From the NCBI RefSeq assembly GCF_001548395.1, contig NZ_AP017367.1:2641001-2705000 (forward strand): a DNA stretch of 64,000 bases. Direction: 5' to 3'. The position numbers and the translations under genes are program-made. This DNA comes from Leptolyngbya sp. O-77 (GTDB lineage Bacteria; Cyanobacteriota; Cyanobacteriia; Elainellales; Elainellaceae). Positions 52,187-61,469 of the stretch are shown one piece after another (position 1 is the stretch's first letter; each line of letters begins with the position of its first letter). The notes under the pieces were generated by a model. That model was not told the DNA's origin. It saw only the letters and a program-made list of their open reading frames with translations, and did not search any database.

Positions 52187-53012
52187 AGACTAGCTGTTAA
52201 CAGGGTAACTGCATTAATCCTTAAAAAGAAAAATAAACTACAGCCTTTTATCTTCACACAAGATATCTTGCGAAAAGCTCAAATACCTTGTCAGAAGAGA
52301 GTTTTGGCTACTGGTTCTGGTGGGAATCTGAGAGCGCTTTTGCGTAATTAGGATTTCTAATTTTCAATCGATTGTCCTTTCGAGCTTCCAAATCTACGGA
52401 GGAAGATCCAAGGATTTCACGGTTGACGAACTGGAGAAACACTACCCGTTTTTCTCCGGTTTTTAGTACCCATGCCAAGCTTCGTCGAGTGGATAAATCG
52501 CGCCTAGGGGAGGGCTTGTAAGGCTCACTTCTCAGATTGGGATTTCTTATGGTAGCCCCCATTCTTTCGTATTCCAGGTTACTGACTTCTATTGTGTATC
52601 TTTCAAACTAAGCGCTTGATTCGGATTGACCTGATTTTTTTTCGGGCTGGCTTAGGGCAATCTGATCATCAGTGTTGGGAAGATAGTTCGCAGCAGAGCG
52701 AGTTCTCAAGAATTTCTCAGTGGGGTTAGATTTCAGGCGCTGGGATTCAAGGGCGATCGCCCCCATATTGCCCTCAGGTCGCCCCGATATTGCCCCGATA
52801 TCGCCCCAATTCTGCCCAAATTTAGCGTTCAGGAACGAAAAGCCTGGGCACTTACTCTAAACCCACTCCATCTGTAATAAACTTTTCCGTAGAAAATTAC
52901 TCGCCTGAGGAAGTTCCGTTCCATATATATCCATATATATATAGATATGGAGTGAGCGTTTTCCTGAGGAACAGGAGAATCAGGCTGTTCCTGAGTCAGC
53001 TTTGTGGCGGGG

Positions 53013-53474
53013 CTAGTCTAAAAGCCCAAGCTGACGACGCGCCTCGAAAAGCCCCAAAGCAGCGCTGACTGAGAGATTGAGGCTGCGTACACCGGGTTGA
53101 GCCATCGGAATTTTGACGACCGTGTGGCAGGCAGCTAACACGTCAGCCGGTAGACCTGTCGTTTCACAGCCAAACAACAGCCAATCGTCATCTCGATACT
53201 GAAACTTTGTATAGCTACATAACCCTGAAGTGCTGAAGCCGATCCAGCGTCCTCCCTGCTGGGCATGGGAGCGCTGGAATGTTTGCAGGTCAGGATGATA
53301 GTAGAAGTCTACGTATTTCCAGTAATCCAGCCCCGCCCGCTTGAGATAGCGATCGCTAATTTCAAAGCCCAAGGGGGCCGACAGATGCAGCGGTGTACAG
53401 GTGGCGGCGCAGGTGCGGGCAATATTGCCCGTGTTTGGGGGAATCTGGGGATTAACGAGAACAACGCTGGGCAT
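53013..53474 (-). CDS. trmL: tRNA (cytidine(34)-2'-O)-methyltransferase
   Basis: TrmL methylates the wobble base of some leucine tRNAs, using S-adenosylmethionine. The 153-residue protein is a minimal SPOUT enzyme: VVLVNPQIPPNTGNIARTCAAT at the N-terminus, LLFGCETTGLP and the C-terminal knot MAQPGVRSLNLSVSAALGLFEA. ATG 53474 starts the conserved part; the frame is open to 53558 but those residues are not part of the family. Confidence 0.92.
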   Translation of the reverse strand: MPSVVLVNPQIPPNTGNIARTCAATCTPLHLSAPLGFEISDRYLKRAGLDYWKYVDFYYHPDLQTFQRSHAQQGGRWIGFSTSGLCSYTKFQYRDDDWLLFGCETTGLPADVLAACHTVVKIPMAQPGVRSLNLSVSAALGLFEARRQLGLLD

Positions 53475-53721
53475 AGGGAAAGCGGAAGTTGGCGATCGCC
53501 CGATAGGTCTGTCGGTCAGCAGCAATTGGAGATCTGAGCCGTGCGAGATCCGATGCATCGCAGTGGGTGGCGTGCGTCGGTCTGAAGCTGACTCACAAGG
53601 GCGATCGCAGGTCAGGAATGTATAGATTCTTCTAATGATTGCTCATTCTAATGATTGCTCAGCAGTGGATAGATGGAGCGCAGGATACCCGCTTTTTTCC
53701 ACCAAGTTGCTGGCTGAGTTA

Positions 53722-55308
53722 CTAAAGAGTTGGCTGCTGTGCTGGATCAGAGGCGCTAGAATCCTGGCTCGAAGGCGCGGTAGCGGGATTAGCCGTAGAA
53801 CCCGGCACATTGGGCGGGACAGCCACGGCAGGGGGCTGAGCAAAGTATTGATAGGTTGCCTGAGAAATTTGCTGGATGAGCTGTGCCGCCGATCCAGCAT
53901 CGCCCGCCCGCTGTACCAAGGCGGTAATCACGTAGCGCTTGCCGTTGGGCATATCTACAATCCCGCTATCGCCCGAAAGACTGTCGATGTTGCCAGTTTT
54001 GTGGGCGATTTTTGCGTCCGGCCCGAGAGTTGCCGCCAAGAGGTTGTTGTTTACCGTGGAGCGCATGATGTCGAGCAGGCGATCGCGCGATCGCAGCGAC
54101 AGCAAATCTCCCTGACTCACGGCTGTTAGCAGCAGCGACAAATCGCGGGCGCTGGTGGTGTTCGTGCCTTGCAAATCTGCCAGGAGATTATTTAGTACGG
54201 TGTGGCTCATGCCCCAATCGCGAAATCGGCTATTGAGTGCGGTCAGTCCGCCCAGCTTGTGAATCACCATGTTTGTGGCCGTATTGTCGCTAATGGTGAT
54301 CATTTTGGTCGCGGTATCCAGGGCGCTAAGCTGGCTGCCCACTTCCATAAACTGAATTTCACCGGAGCCGTCTGTGATATCAATCGTTTGCAAGGTCAGA
54401 GACTCATCCAGTCGCACCCGCTGCCGATCGACATCTTGCAAAAAGGCAACCAGAATGGGAGTTTTGATCGTGCTAGCGGCTGGATACACCGTGCTGCCGT
54501 TCAAGTCCACATAGTCACCCGTGTCCAAATCCACCACAAACACGCCAGCCGATAGCCCGGTCTGAGCTACAAGCGACTGTAGTGTGGTCGTTAGTGGCGC
54601 AATCGGCTGCCCGAGACGCAGCTTCATAATCGAAGAAGACGGATTGGCAGGCACAATATCACCGCGAAAGCCAGGAGTCGGCGTGGGGCTGAGGGCGGGG
54701 GTAGGACTGGCGGCCAGGCTGGCGGCTGTGGTGTCTTGGGCCCGGATTGTCGGATTCCAGACAGAGAGGCTGGTGCCCACGATTGCCCCAATCCCCACGC
54801 CCAGAATGATCAGGCGAGTCGCATAGAGCAGTGGCGAAGTGGGGGCTGGGGGGTAGGCGCGGCTCCGGCGGGGAGTCGAGCGCGATCGCCCCACGGGTCT
54901 GGGAGCCAGCGCCACCGGACGCTCAGGTCGTCTTGCCGAATCAGACCGATTCCCATTCGGAGAAAGTGAGCGAGGCTGGGGTTGGATTAGCGCCAGAGAT
55001 GGCGGATTCGACCGTTCAGACGATCGGCGACCGTTGCCAGCAGCGGCTGATCGCTCTGAATGATCCAGGACGTTGCGTAAGTTCAGCGGTGGCTGGGCCG
55101 AATAGGAGGCACGGGGGGAGATGGGCCGGGGCGATCGCACCAGTGTATGTCCCGAACGAGGAGTCTGATTTGTAGCCGAGCGATCGCCCGATTGCGATCG
55201 ACTACCTGCGGCCGGCGGCACAGACCCCAGAGGCTGAGTTCCACCCTGCCCAGATCGCCGTTTCATGCGGCGTCGGGACGAGCGGGATGGTTTTCCAGAA
55301 CCCAGCAT
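53722..55308 (-). CDS. Class A beta-lactamase-fold serine hydrolase, membrane-anchored
   Basis: The 528-residue protein has a long Arg/Ser/Pro-rich cytoplasmic N-terminus (1-160), one membrane helix (ATRLIILGVGIGAIVGTSL, about 165-185), and a periplasmic penicillin-recognising domain (about 235-500). Motifs: Ser279-x-x-Lys282 in STIK, SDN in TISDNTATN, and KTG in AHKTGNID. The omega loop, where class A enzymes have E166-x-x-L-N, reads HTVLN, so the deacylation Glu is His. It may therefore bind beta-lactams or cell-wall peptides without fast hydrolysis. The 412-bp upstream region is shared with the RMD1-family gene. Confidence 0.85.
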   Translation of the reverse strand: MLGSGKPSRSSRRRMKRRSGQGGTQPLGSVPPAAGSRSQSGDRSATNQTPRSGHTLVRSPRPISPRASYSAQPPLNLRNVLDHSERSAAAGNGRRSSERSNPPSLALIQPQPRSLSPNGNRSDSARRPERPVALAPRPVGRSRSTPRRSRAYPPAPTSPLLYATRLIILGVGIGAIVGTSLSVWNPTIRAQDTTAASLAASPTPALSPTPTPGFRGDIVPANPSSSIMKLRLGQPIAPLTTTLQSLVAQTGLSAGVFVVDLDTGDYVDLNGSTVYPAASTIKTPILVAFLQDVDRQRVRLDESLTLQTIDITDGSGEIQFMEVGSQLSALDTATKMITISDNTATNMVIHKLGGLTALNSRFRDWGMSHTVLNNLLADLQGTNTTSARDLSLLLTAVSQGDLLSLRSRDRLLDIMRSTVNNNLLAATLGPDAKIAHKTGNIDSLSGDSGIVDMPNGKRYVITALVQRAGDAGSAAQLIQQISQATYQYFAQPPAVAVPPNVPGSTANPATAPSSQDSSASDPAQQPTL

Positions 55309-55720
55309 AAGGGCATACCTCCAGGAAATTTTCGACTTGCGTCACGCGATTTCTGACCTTACAGCTAAATATAACGAACCCCGTTTCATCCGTCGCACCG
55401 AATTTTAGGGAAAACTGACTAGACAAGACAGATCCGCGCAATCCTCGTCAAACGACGAGGATTTAGATCGTTTAAGATAAAGTTTCAGCGCTCAGACAGC
55501 AGGCTTCCCTCAGAATTCGAGACGTTCTGCTGTCCAGCCGCTTTGGTTCAGCAAGGAATTGCACCCCTAGTTTTCAGGCATGATCAGCCCAGCAACCCAC
55601 TGCCCTCCAGAGAGACAACGCTTTGGACAGAGCCGTTTCTGGTTTTTAATCATGCGACAGCAAGAAGGTGAGTAGCGGCTTGCGCTGGTTTAGAAAGACA
55701 AGCCTATTGAAATTCACCCC
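55309..55720. other. Divergent promoter region of beta-lactamase-fold and RMD1 genes
   Basis: No gene is seen in 412 bp. It holds a perfect 10-bp inverted repeat, AATCCTCGTC (55440-55449) with GACGAGGATT (55454-55463), loop AAAC. This could be an operator or attenuator for either gene. Confidence 0.55.
55440..55463. promoter_or_regulatory. Perfect hairpin/operator-like inverted repeat
   Basis: Ten perfect pairs with a four-base loop lie roughly 130 bp from one start and 258 bp from the other. No U tract follows, so an intrinsic terminator is less likely than a protein site. Confidence 0.45.
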
Positions 55721-56521
55721 ATGCAAAAATTACTATTTCCTGACAAAGACGCAGTTAAAGGACGCGCAATTTTTCTTGGAGAGCGCCTCGACTTGCGGAC
55801 GCTAGAAGCGACCACACCCCTCGGACGGCAACCCTTGGCGATCGCCGCTGGAAGCGATGGCTGCGTGGTTCTCTTTAAATACGGCGCAGTGGTGCTATTT
55901 GGGCTAGACCCAATCGAAGAAGCCACGTTTTTAAATAACTTGAAACCCCTGGTGCAGGAGCCGTTCAACAAGCCTGAAACTGAGGAAGCGACCCTCCGGA
56001 TCGAGCCGTCGCGAGCGGGGCAGGTGGAAAACGGGATTATCTCGCTGCAAGAATTTAGCGTAGAGTCGCTGCAAGTGGTGGCCGATGTGCTGGCTAAGAG
56101 CGTGGTGCTGGCACACTACGAACTGAGCACAGCCAGCGTCTTTGACCAAATCGAACCCTTTGCGGCGGGACTACAGCGCACCACCAAAAATGAGCGCTGG
56201 GGCAAAGAACTCCTGCGGCAGCTAGGACGGACGTTATCCATTCAGCATAAGATTGTGGGTCGGGTCGAAATTATCGACAAGCCCGACCTGCTTTGGGAAG
56301 CACCCGAACTGGAGCGACTCTACGCCCGCTTAGAAAATGAGTATGAAATCCGCGATCGCCACCAGGCTCTAGAACGCAAGCTAGGACTGATTTCCAGTAC
56401 AGCAGAAACAGTATTAGATCTGCTCCAGCACAACAGCGGCCTGCGCGTAGAGTGGTACGTTGTTGTGCTGATCGTAGTAGAAATCTTGCTATCGTTCTAC
56501 GATATCTTTGTCAAGGTCTGA
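55721..56521 (+). CDS. RMD1/YagE (DUF155) family protein
   Basis: The 266-residue protein fits DUF155: an N-terminal domain (about 1-150) with GSDGCVVLFKYGAVVLFGLDP, a central helical part (VLAKSVVLAHYELSTASVFDQIEP) and a C-terminal membrane helix (WYVVVLIVVEILLSFYDIF). The tail-anchored helix resembles the yeast RMD1 and bacterial YagE proteins. Their role is poorly known. It has no adjacent partner. Confidence 0.9.
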   Translation: MQKLLFPDKDAVKGRAIFLGERLDLRTLEATTPLGRQPLAIAAGSDGCVVLFKYGAVVLFGLDPIEEATFLNNLKPLVQEPFNKPETEEATLRIEPSRAGQVENGIISLQEFSVESLQVVADVLAKSVVLAHYELSTASVFDQIEPFAAGLQRTTKNERWGKELLRQLGRTLSIQHKIVGRVEIIDKPDLLWEAPELERLYARLENEYEIRDRHQALERKLGLISSTAETVLDLLQHNSGLRVEWYVVVLIVVEILLSFYDIFVKV

Positions 56522-56580
56522 GCGCATCGTCCAGAAATTCAAAGCCCAGAAATTCAAAGCCCAGAAACTCAAAAACAACC

Positions 56581-56937
56581 TCAGGCTGCCCCACCCGAAA
56601 CCCGCGCTAGCGAAACATGCCCGTCCGACGGCTTAATTTGGAACTTTGCGAGATTCGCCAATTCTTGAAGCTGGCTAACCGCCTCTGCGCCTTCAAGCTT
56701 CATTAGCTCGCGATCGTCGCGCATCTCTGTCCAGGTAATGCCATAGTCTGACACCAAAAAGCGGATTAGGTGGTTCTCACCCAGACTCACCATAAAGGAC
56801 GCGCTGTTCATCTGACCACCGCAGGTATAGCAAGACGCAAGGTAACCCTGGCGCTCCAGCACAATGGCCAATGCCTGGAGATCCATTACCAAGTCATGAA
56901 CAAACCGACGGTGCTGTTCTGCAAGTCGCAAAAACAT
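56581..56937 (-). CDS. DUF1815 protein
   Basis: The 118-residue protein is a clear DUF1815 member: LAEQHRRFVHDLVMDLQALAIVLERQGYLASCYTCGGQMNSASFMVSLG, then IRFLVSDYGITWTEMRD. The CYTC pair could bind metal or form a disulphide. The family is almost confined to cyanobacteria. Function unknown. Confidence 0.87.
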   Translation of the reverse strand: MFLRLAEQHRRFVHDLVMDLQALAIVLERQGYLASCYTCGGQMNSASFMVSLGENHLIRFLVSDYGITWTEMRDDRELMKLEGAEAVSQLQELANLAKFQIKPSDGHVSLARVSGGAA

Positions 56938-57887
56938 CTTCGACCTCCAATCACCACACTCTATAACATCACATTCGACTATTCTAGGTTGTCGTAACCT
57001 TCTTTTAGGTATTTGTAGCTATTCGAGACACAACCGCCTCGCCCTAAATATTAAAACATTCTTACGAAAAAGGAGTTTGTAGCGAAAGTATGAAGCGAAG
57101 CTGAAAATCCCGACTTGCCTGACTTTTAGGACGCTAGCTCAGTTCTAAAGTCCTATGGGTATCTCCGGTCACATTCGGCATGATCATCAGTAAATTTCTA
57201 TGAATGATCAAACAACCCTCGGTGAAAAAGTATGCTCCCTCAATCGGATCGCCGCAGATACCCCTGAACAGTCCTAATCTATATCCTCTTCTATATCCCT
57301 TCGGAAGCCAGCTTATGCAGGATCGGAATCAGTCAACCTCGACTTCAGCCACTCCTCTATGGCTGTCTACAGTTTGATCCAGAGCGATTCCGTAAACTTG
57401 CACTGCTCACAACCACATCTTTATCCCAACTTCGTAAAGCGCTTAACAGATAAGACTCCGTAGCCCCCAGTAGGGTAGCCCCAAGTAGGCAGGAAGCAAG
57501 ACGCGGACAACTCAATCTTTCACTAGATCGGAATCTGAGCTAGATGGGAACACCAGCCTTGAAAAGATAAAAGGGTAAAAGTCAGGAATCCTGAGACATG
57601 AAGATCTCATAACCCCGCAGGAGAGTGATCCCCAAACGCCTGACGCTTGCTCTGTAGTGCCTGTATCTGTGGTGTCTGGAACCTGCCAGAACCTTGCCCA
57701 ATCAATTTTGTTGCAATCCTGTTGAGCTATGTAGCTTGACTCCTCGGAGCATAACTCTCAAACACATTCTAGTTCGGGATCTTTAAAGTGGGAAGAAGAT
57801 GGGAAGTTTAATCAGGATTCGATGATGAAAGCTGTTGGCGTGATCCCCATGTTCGAGCAATCGCCCAAATGGCTCCAGCGCTTGCTC
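56938..57887. other. 950-bp gene-free region
   Basis: This stretch lies between the DUF1815 start and the end of menB and shows no reading frame of note. It holds a tandem pair GTAGCCCCCAGTAGG and GTAGCCCCAAGTAGG (57460-57489), which contains the CCCCAGT core of a known cyanobacterial STRR type, and a repeated CTATATCC near 57280. The hosting of an unannotated RNA is possible, but I cannot fold one with confidence. Confidence 0.5.
57460..57489 (+). repeat. Two tandem 15-bp GTAGCCCC(C/A)AGTAGG units
   Basis: The two copies differ at one base. They sit in the gene-free region and resemble cyanobacterial STRR-type short repeats. Confidence 0.7.
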
Positions 57888-58721
57888 TCAGGGCAGCCAG
57901 GGATATTGACGAAAATCGGGCGATCGCTTTTCCAGAAACGCCTGCTTGCCCTCGCTACCTTCTTCTGTCATGTAATAGAGCAGCGTTGCGTTGCCTGCTA
58001 GCTCTTGCAGCCCCGCCTGTCCATCACAATCGGCATTGAAAGCAGACTTCAGGCAGCGGATGGCGATTGGGCTTTTCTCCAGAATCTCCTGCGCCCAAGC
58101 GATCCCCTCGGCTTCCAACTGCTCCACAGGCACAACACAGTTGACGAGCCCCATATCGAGGGCCTGCTGGGCGGTGTACTGGCGGCAGAGATACCAGATT
58201 TCTCTCGCTTTCTTTTGTCCAACAATACGGGCCAGATAGCTAGCACCAAAGCCCCCGTCAAAACTGCCAACCTTGGGCCCAGTTTGCCCAAAAATGGCGT
58301 TGTCTGCGGCAATGGTGAGGTCGCAAACAACATGAAGGACATGACCGCCCCCAATCGCATAGCCTGCCACTAGCGCAATCACCACCTTAGGCATCGTGCG
58401 GATCAGTCGCTGCAAGTCTAGGACGTTCAGCCGGGGCGTGCCGCCTTGATCTAAATAGCCGCCCTGACCGCGCACGCTCTGATCCCCGCCCGCGCAAAAA
58501 GCGTATTTCCCGTCCGTATGGGGGCCTGCTCCGGTCAACAGCACCACCCCAATCCGGGGATCTTCGCGGGCATTGCTAAAGGCATCGTACAGTTCGGCAA
58601 CCGTCTCCGGACGAAAGGCATTGCGCTTGTGGGGGCGGTTGATCGTGATTTTGGCGATGCCATCTGCCTTGTGATAGAGGATATCTTCGTAGCTTTTTGC
58701 AGTCTGCCAGTCCGCGTGCAT
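57888..58721 (-). CDS. menB: 1,4-dihydroxy-2-naphthoyl-CoA synthase
   Basis: MenB closes the second ring of the naphthoquinone in phylloquinone synthesis, giving the photosystem I cofactor. The 277-residue crotonase-fold protein has ITINRPHKRNAFRPETV, the CoA-binding oxyanion segment GAGPHTDGKYAFCAGGDQSVRG, and GYAIGGGHVLHVVCDLTIA, with ASYLARIVGQKKAREIWYL typical of MenB. The length is standard. No other men gene is adjacent. Confidence 0.95.
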   Translation of the reverse strand: MHADWQTAKSYEDILYHKADGIAKITINRPHKRNAFRPETVAELYDAFSNAREDPRIGVVLLTGAGPHTDGKYAFCAGGDQSVRGQGGYLDQGGTPRLNVLDLQRLIRTMPKVVIALVAGYAIGGGHVLHVVCDLTIAADNAIFGQTGPKVGSFDGGFGASYLARIVGQKKAREIWYLCRQYTAQQALDMGLVNCVVPVEQLEAEGIAWAQEILEKSPIAIRCLKSAFNADCDGQAGLQELAGNATLLYYMTEEGSEGKQAFLEKRSPDFRQYPWLP

Positions 58722-59362
58722 GGTAGGGATCGATGCCAGAAAAAAGTGAGTGGGTAAGTTAGCGAGAACGCCAGCACAGGAAATTTAAGAGAAAGCAAGC
58801 AACTGTGCAAGAAACATGGGTGGGCGATCGCCCTACGAGCCTACCACGTTGCGCGATCTCGCAGTTTACCAATCCCAGCCCCACCCCAGAACCCCCTTAC
58901 CCCCTACAATTTTCGCTCTTCGTTCTTCGCTCTTCGCTCTTCGTTCTTCGTTTTTCATTTTTATGGCCTACAAAGCACGTAAATTCCCCAGTAGGGCGAT
59001 CGCATTGTTGCCAGAATTCCGTAATCCCACGCGAATCCTTCGATTAGGCAGGGGGCAATCTGAGGGCAGAGCAGCAGAGGGCGATCGCAGTGTGCCCATC
59101 AACCTCTAGCCGTAGCTTAGAAAGCTCGTAAATTATTCACACTGCAATGTCTACAGCACTACCCCAACTTCATCAATAAAGCGTTAGGTTGGTTGCAGTA
59201 GCGGCTCTCTACAGCTTGTAGAAAAGGTTAACAGTTTCTTATCCGCTACTTTTGCTGCCTTCTCGCGGTTTACTTAGCGGTTTACTTACCGGATTAACGC
59301 AAACTTAGCGCAAAGTCCTTCTCTCACCGTCACATCCCTCCATTGCAGGGCGAGGTATTGAC
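58722..59362. other. Intergenic region with heptamer array
   Basis: The 641 bases hold no supported gene. The array of TTCGTTC/TTCGCTC units is at 58910-58962. A short open frame starting at 58963 (48 codons) has no ribosome site. The promoter for the gene at 59363 should lie in the right part. Confidence 0.5.
58910..58962 (-). repeat. GAAGAAC/GAAGAGC heptamer array
   Basis: Seven units of TTCGTTC or TTCGCTC in tandem, with a TTTTTCATTTTT end, in the same family as the arrays at 13891 and 43325. Confidence 0.85.
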
Positions 59363-59773
59363 ATGAATTGGTCTCATTACAGAACCCCGGATCTGGCGCT
59401 CTCTAGCTGGACATGGCTTCCTAACGACGCTGCAACCAGTCAGTTCCATCCAGCCACCGAGCCACCAACTACCCTCTACAGAACAGCATTCGTCTCACCG
59501 TCGCTGCGTCCCCAGTGTGGGCCATTGCAACCCCTACGCCAATGGCTCAACAACATTGAAATTTCAAGCGAAGCCCAAGCCCATCGGATCTGTCAGGCGA
59601 TCCCTGCCCGGTGTCCCTTCGAGCGAGAGGTGCGGGTCTTTGGTAAAACGATTCTCCGGATTCCGCCGCTGTGCAAGCTCAATCCCGTCTATGAAGAGGT
59701 TGTAGCGCTTCGGTTTCGGGCAATGTGCTACCTGGCAGATGAATGCGGGGTGGACGTAACGCCTTATTGCTAA
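59363..59773 (+). CDS. Mo-dependent nitrogenase C-terminal domain protein
   Basis: The 136-residue protein has a variable first 50 residues and then the Mo-nitro_C domain: PLRQWLNNIEISSEAQAHRICQAIPARCPFEREVRVFGKTILRIPPLCKLNPVYEEVVALRFRAMCYLADECG. It is found fused to or near nitrogenase genes in some cyanobacteria but also alone, as here; no nif gene is visible. It ends in a PYC tail. Function is unknown in this setting. Confidence 0.9.
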   Translation: MNWSHYRTPDLALSSWTWLPNDAATSQFHPATEPPTTLYRTAFVSPSLRPQCGPLQPLRQWLNNIEISSEAQAHRICQAIPARCPFEREVRVFGKTILRIPPLCKLNPVYEEVVALRFRAMCYLADECGVDVTPYC

Positions 59774-59867
59774 TCAGCATCCGAGTCGAGTTAGCAGTGT
59801 CCCAAAAGTGTCAAAGTATGGTTTCAGCGCTTTATGGATCTGCGGCGTGGGATCAAGCAGAGTGATG

Positions 59868-60602
59868 CTATGGTTCTACCGACTCTGCGGAGGTGGCTGT
59901 TGCCGGAAGCTCCAGGCAGTAGCCTGCGCCGTAAACCGTTTTGATATAGCGCGGATGGCGGGGATCAGGCTCTAGCTTGGTTCGTAGATGCCGCACATGA
60001 ACCCGAATCGTCTCAATATCGTCGTCGGGATCGTAACCCCAGACTTCCTTCAGGATTTCGCTGGGGGAAACCGTCTGCCCATGCCGTTGCAGCAGGCAGT
60101 GCAGTAGCTCGAATTCCAAATGCGTTAGCTTCACGGTCTGGTCAAACCAGATTGCTTCTAACCGCTCTGGCACCAGCGTCAGCGGGCCATAGTTCAGAAT
60201 TTCCGTATGCTTTGCCGCCTGGGGAATGCGGTCAGTGCGGCGAAGGAGGGCGCGGACTCTCGCTAGCATTTCCTCTACCTCAAAGGGCTTAGTGAGGTAG
60301 TCGTCTGCGCCTGCATTGAAACCTTCCACCTTGTCCTGGGTCTGGCTGAGGGCGGTGAGCATGAGCACAGGAATGTCGGCTGTGCGCTCGTCTCGCCGGA
60401 GCCGCTGGCACACGGTAAAGCCGTCTACTTTGGGCAACATCAGGTCGAGCATGATCAGGTCGGGCAGCAGTTGCAGTGCCAACGCCTGGCCTTTGACCCC
60501 GTCTGCGGCCTGGCTCACGTCATATCCAGCCATTTCTAGATTGACGGCTACTAGCTCTGAGATGGAAACGTCGTCGTCGATTACAAGTATCCGAGGCATC
60601 AT
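59868..60602 (-). CDS. rpaA: Response regulator RpaA
   Basis: RpaA is the OmpR-type regulator that carries KaiC clock output to gene expression and also affects phycobilisome association. The 244-residue protein has a receiver domain with phospho-Asp53 (MLDLMLPKVDGFTVCQRLRRDERT, ADDYLTKPFEVEE) and a winged-helix domain (KLTHLEFELLHCLLQ, SPSEILKEVWGYDPDDDIETIRVHVRHLRTKLEPD, YGAGYCLELP). The DDDIETIRVH part is the RpaA hallmark, distinguishing it from RpaB. Two ATGs stand in a row at the start. No sasA or kai gene is in the window. Confidence 0.9.
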   Translation of the reverse strand: MMPRILVIDDDVSISELVAVNLEMAGYDVSQAADGVKGQALALQLLPDLIMLDLMLPKVDGFTVCQRLRRDERTADIPVLMLTALSQTQDKVEGFNAGADDYLTKPFEVEEMLARVRALLRRTDRIPQAAKHTEILNYGPLTLVPERLEAIWFDQTVKLTHLEFELLHCLLQRHGQTVSPSEILKEVWGYDPDDDIETIRVHVRHLRTKLEPDPRHPRYIKTVYGAGYCLELPATATSAESVEP

Positions 60603-60962
60603 TAAAAACTGGGTTTAACGTTTAGAAATTCTATGGAATCTATTGTTTTTATAACGGATTAATAACAAAAGCTACAGAGCCGTTCAAACATTTGTAGAAC
60701 TTAAACAGAATATACGAGAAATTCTAAATTTTTTCTGCCCAAAATGCACTCTCCTGGCTGGAGGCTGAATCAGGAGCCTGCGAGCTGAGGCAAGAGATGG
60801 TCCGGTAAGAGTGGGTTGAAGAACCAGAGCGGGTATTGCTCAGACCTTGGGCGATCGCCCTCTATCTGCCTTCTGGCCTTATGAACTAACTTTTGAACTA
60901 ACTTTGCGTCGCGGATTTTGCGCCGAAATCCTTGTATCGCCTGTCGCCAGAGATTTTTTCGA
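60603..60962. other. Intergenic region upstream of rpaA
   Basis: The 360 bases have no gene. AT-rich tracts just before the rpaA start (60603-60740, TTTAAC, ATAACGGATTAATAAC) should hold its promoter. Confidence 0.45.
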
Positions 60963-61409
60963 TTAGCCCGACAACTCCGCCCGTAGCGCGTAGTCGCGGA
61001 ATCGGTTGAGATCGGCTTGCAGCGTCGATTCCACCAGGCGACCCAGAAAAAGATTGTCCATCACTTTGCCCAAAATACCGGGGATCGCGTAGGACACCGT
61101 GAGCTTTACCACGCTGCGATCGCCCCGATCGTAAAACCGGATTGCGCCCCGGTTGGGCAGTCCGTCCACCGATTCCCACTGCATGATCTGGTGTTGCACC
61201 AGCTTGGTGATGCGCGACTGCCAGCTAAACTCGAACCCGCTAGAAGCCAGTTTCCAGCGCGACAGGTCGGGGTGATCGGGCTGAATCGTCACCGAGTCGA
61301 TCCACTTCATCCACTTGGGCATTTGCTCCAGGTCAGACCAGAGTCCCCACACCCGCTCGATGGGCGCTTCGACTTCGACTTGAACGGTGTGATCTAACCA
61401 GTCGGCCAT
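60963..61409 (-). CDS. SRPBCC (polyketide cyclase/START-like) protein
   Basis: The 148-residue protein has the helix-grip fold: VQVEVEAPIERVWGLWSDLEQMPKWMKWI, WKLASSGFEFSWQSRITKL and ALRFYDRGD-like strand, with the long C-terminal helix DNLFLGRLVESTLQADLNRFRDYALRA. It is a hydrophobic-ligand binder. No substrate is known. It is cyanobacterial in character and has no operon partner. Confidence 0.83.
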   Translation of the reverse strand: MADWLDHTVQVEVEAPIERVWGLWSDLEQMPKWMKWIDSVTIQPDHPDLSRWKLASSGFEFSWQSRITKLVQHQIMQWESVDGLPNRGAIRFYDRGDRSVVKLTVSYAIPGILGKVMDNLFLGRLVESTLQADLNRFRDYALRAELSG

Positions 61410-61469
61410 GATGGGAAAATGAGAAACTGCGATCGGTTGGGGCTACTGCTTTACTGTACAAAGTTTCCG

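Larger units (their letters stand above)
51869..53012. other. 1.1-kb gene-free region
   Basis: AT-richer than its surroundings and without credible genes (frames at 52142 and 52308 have no family likeness). It contains the leader below, a palindrome AGGTAA-GA-TTACCT (52000-52013), a direct repeat GCTTACACCAGT at 52034 and 52164, an imperfect GCCCCGATATTG tandem (about 52759-52818) and an AT-only TATATA stretch at 52921-52950 next to an inverted GGAACAG/CTGTTCC pair (52968-52991). Confidence 0.6.

Noticed and set aside
52308..52562. 84-codon minus-strand frame in the 1.1-kb spacer
   Set aside because: Starts with no ribosome site and resembles no family; AT-rich spacers give such frames by chance.
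58963..59109. 48-codon frame starting MAYKARKFPS after the heptamer array
   Set aside because: No ribosome site and no known family; composition reflects HIP1 sites.
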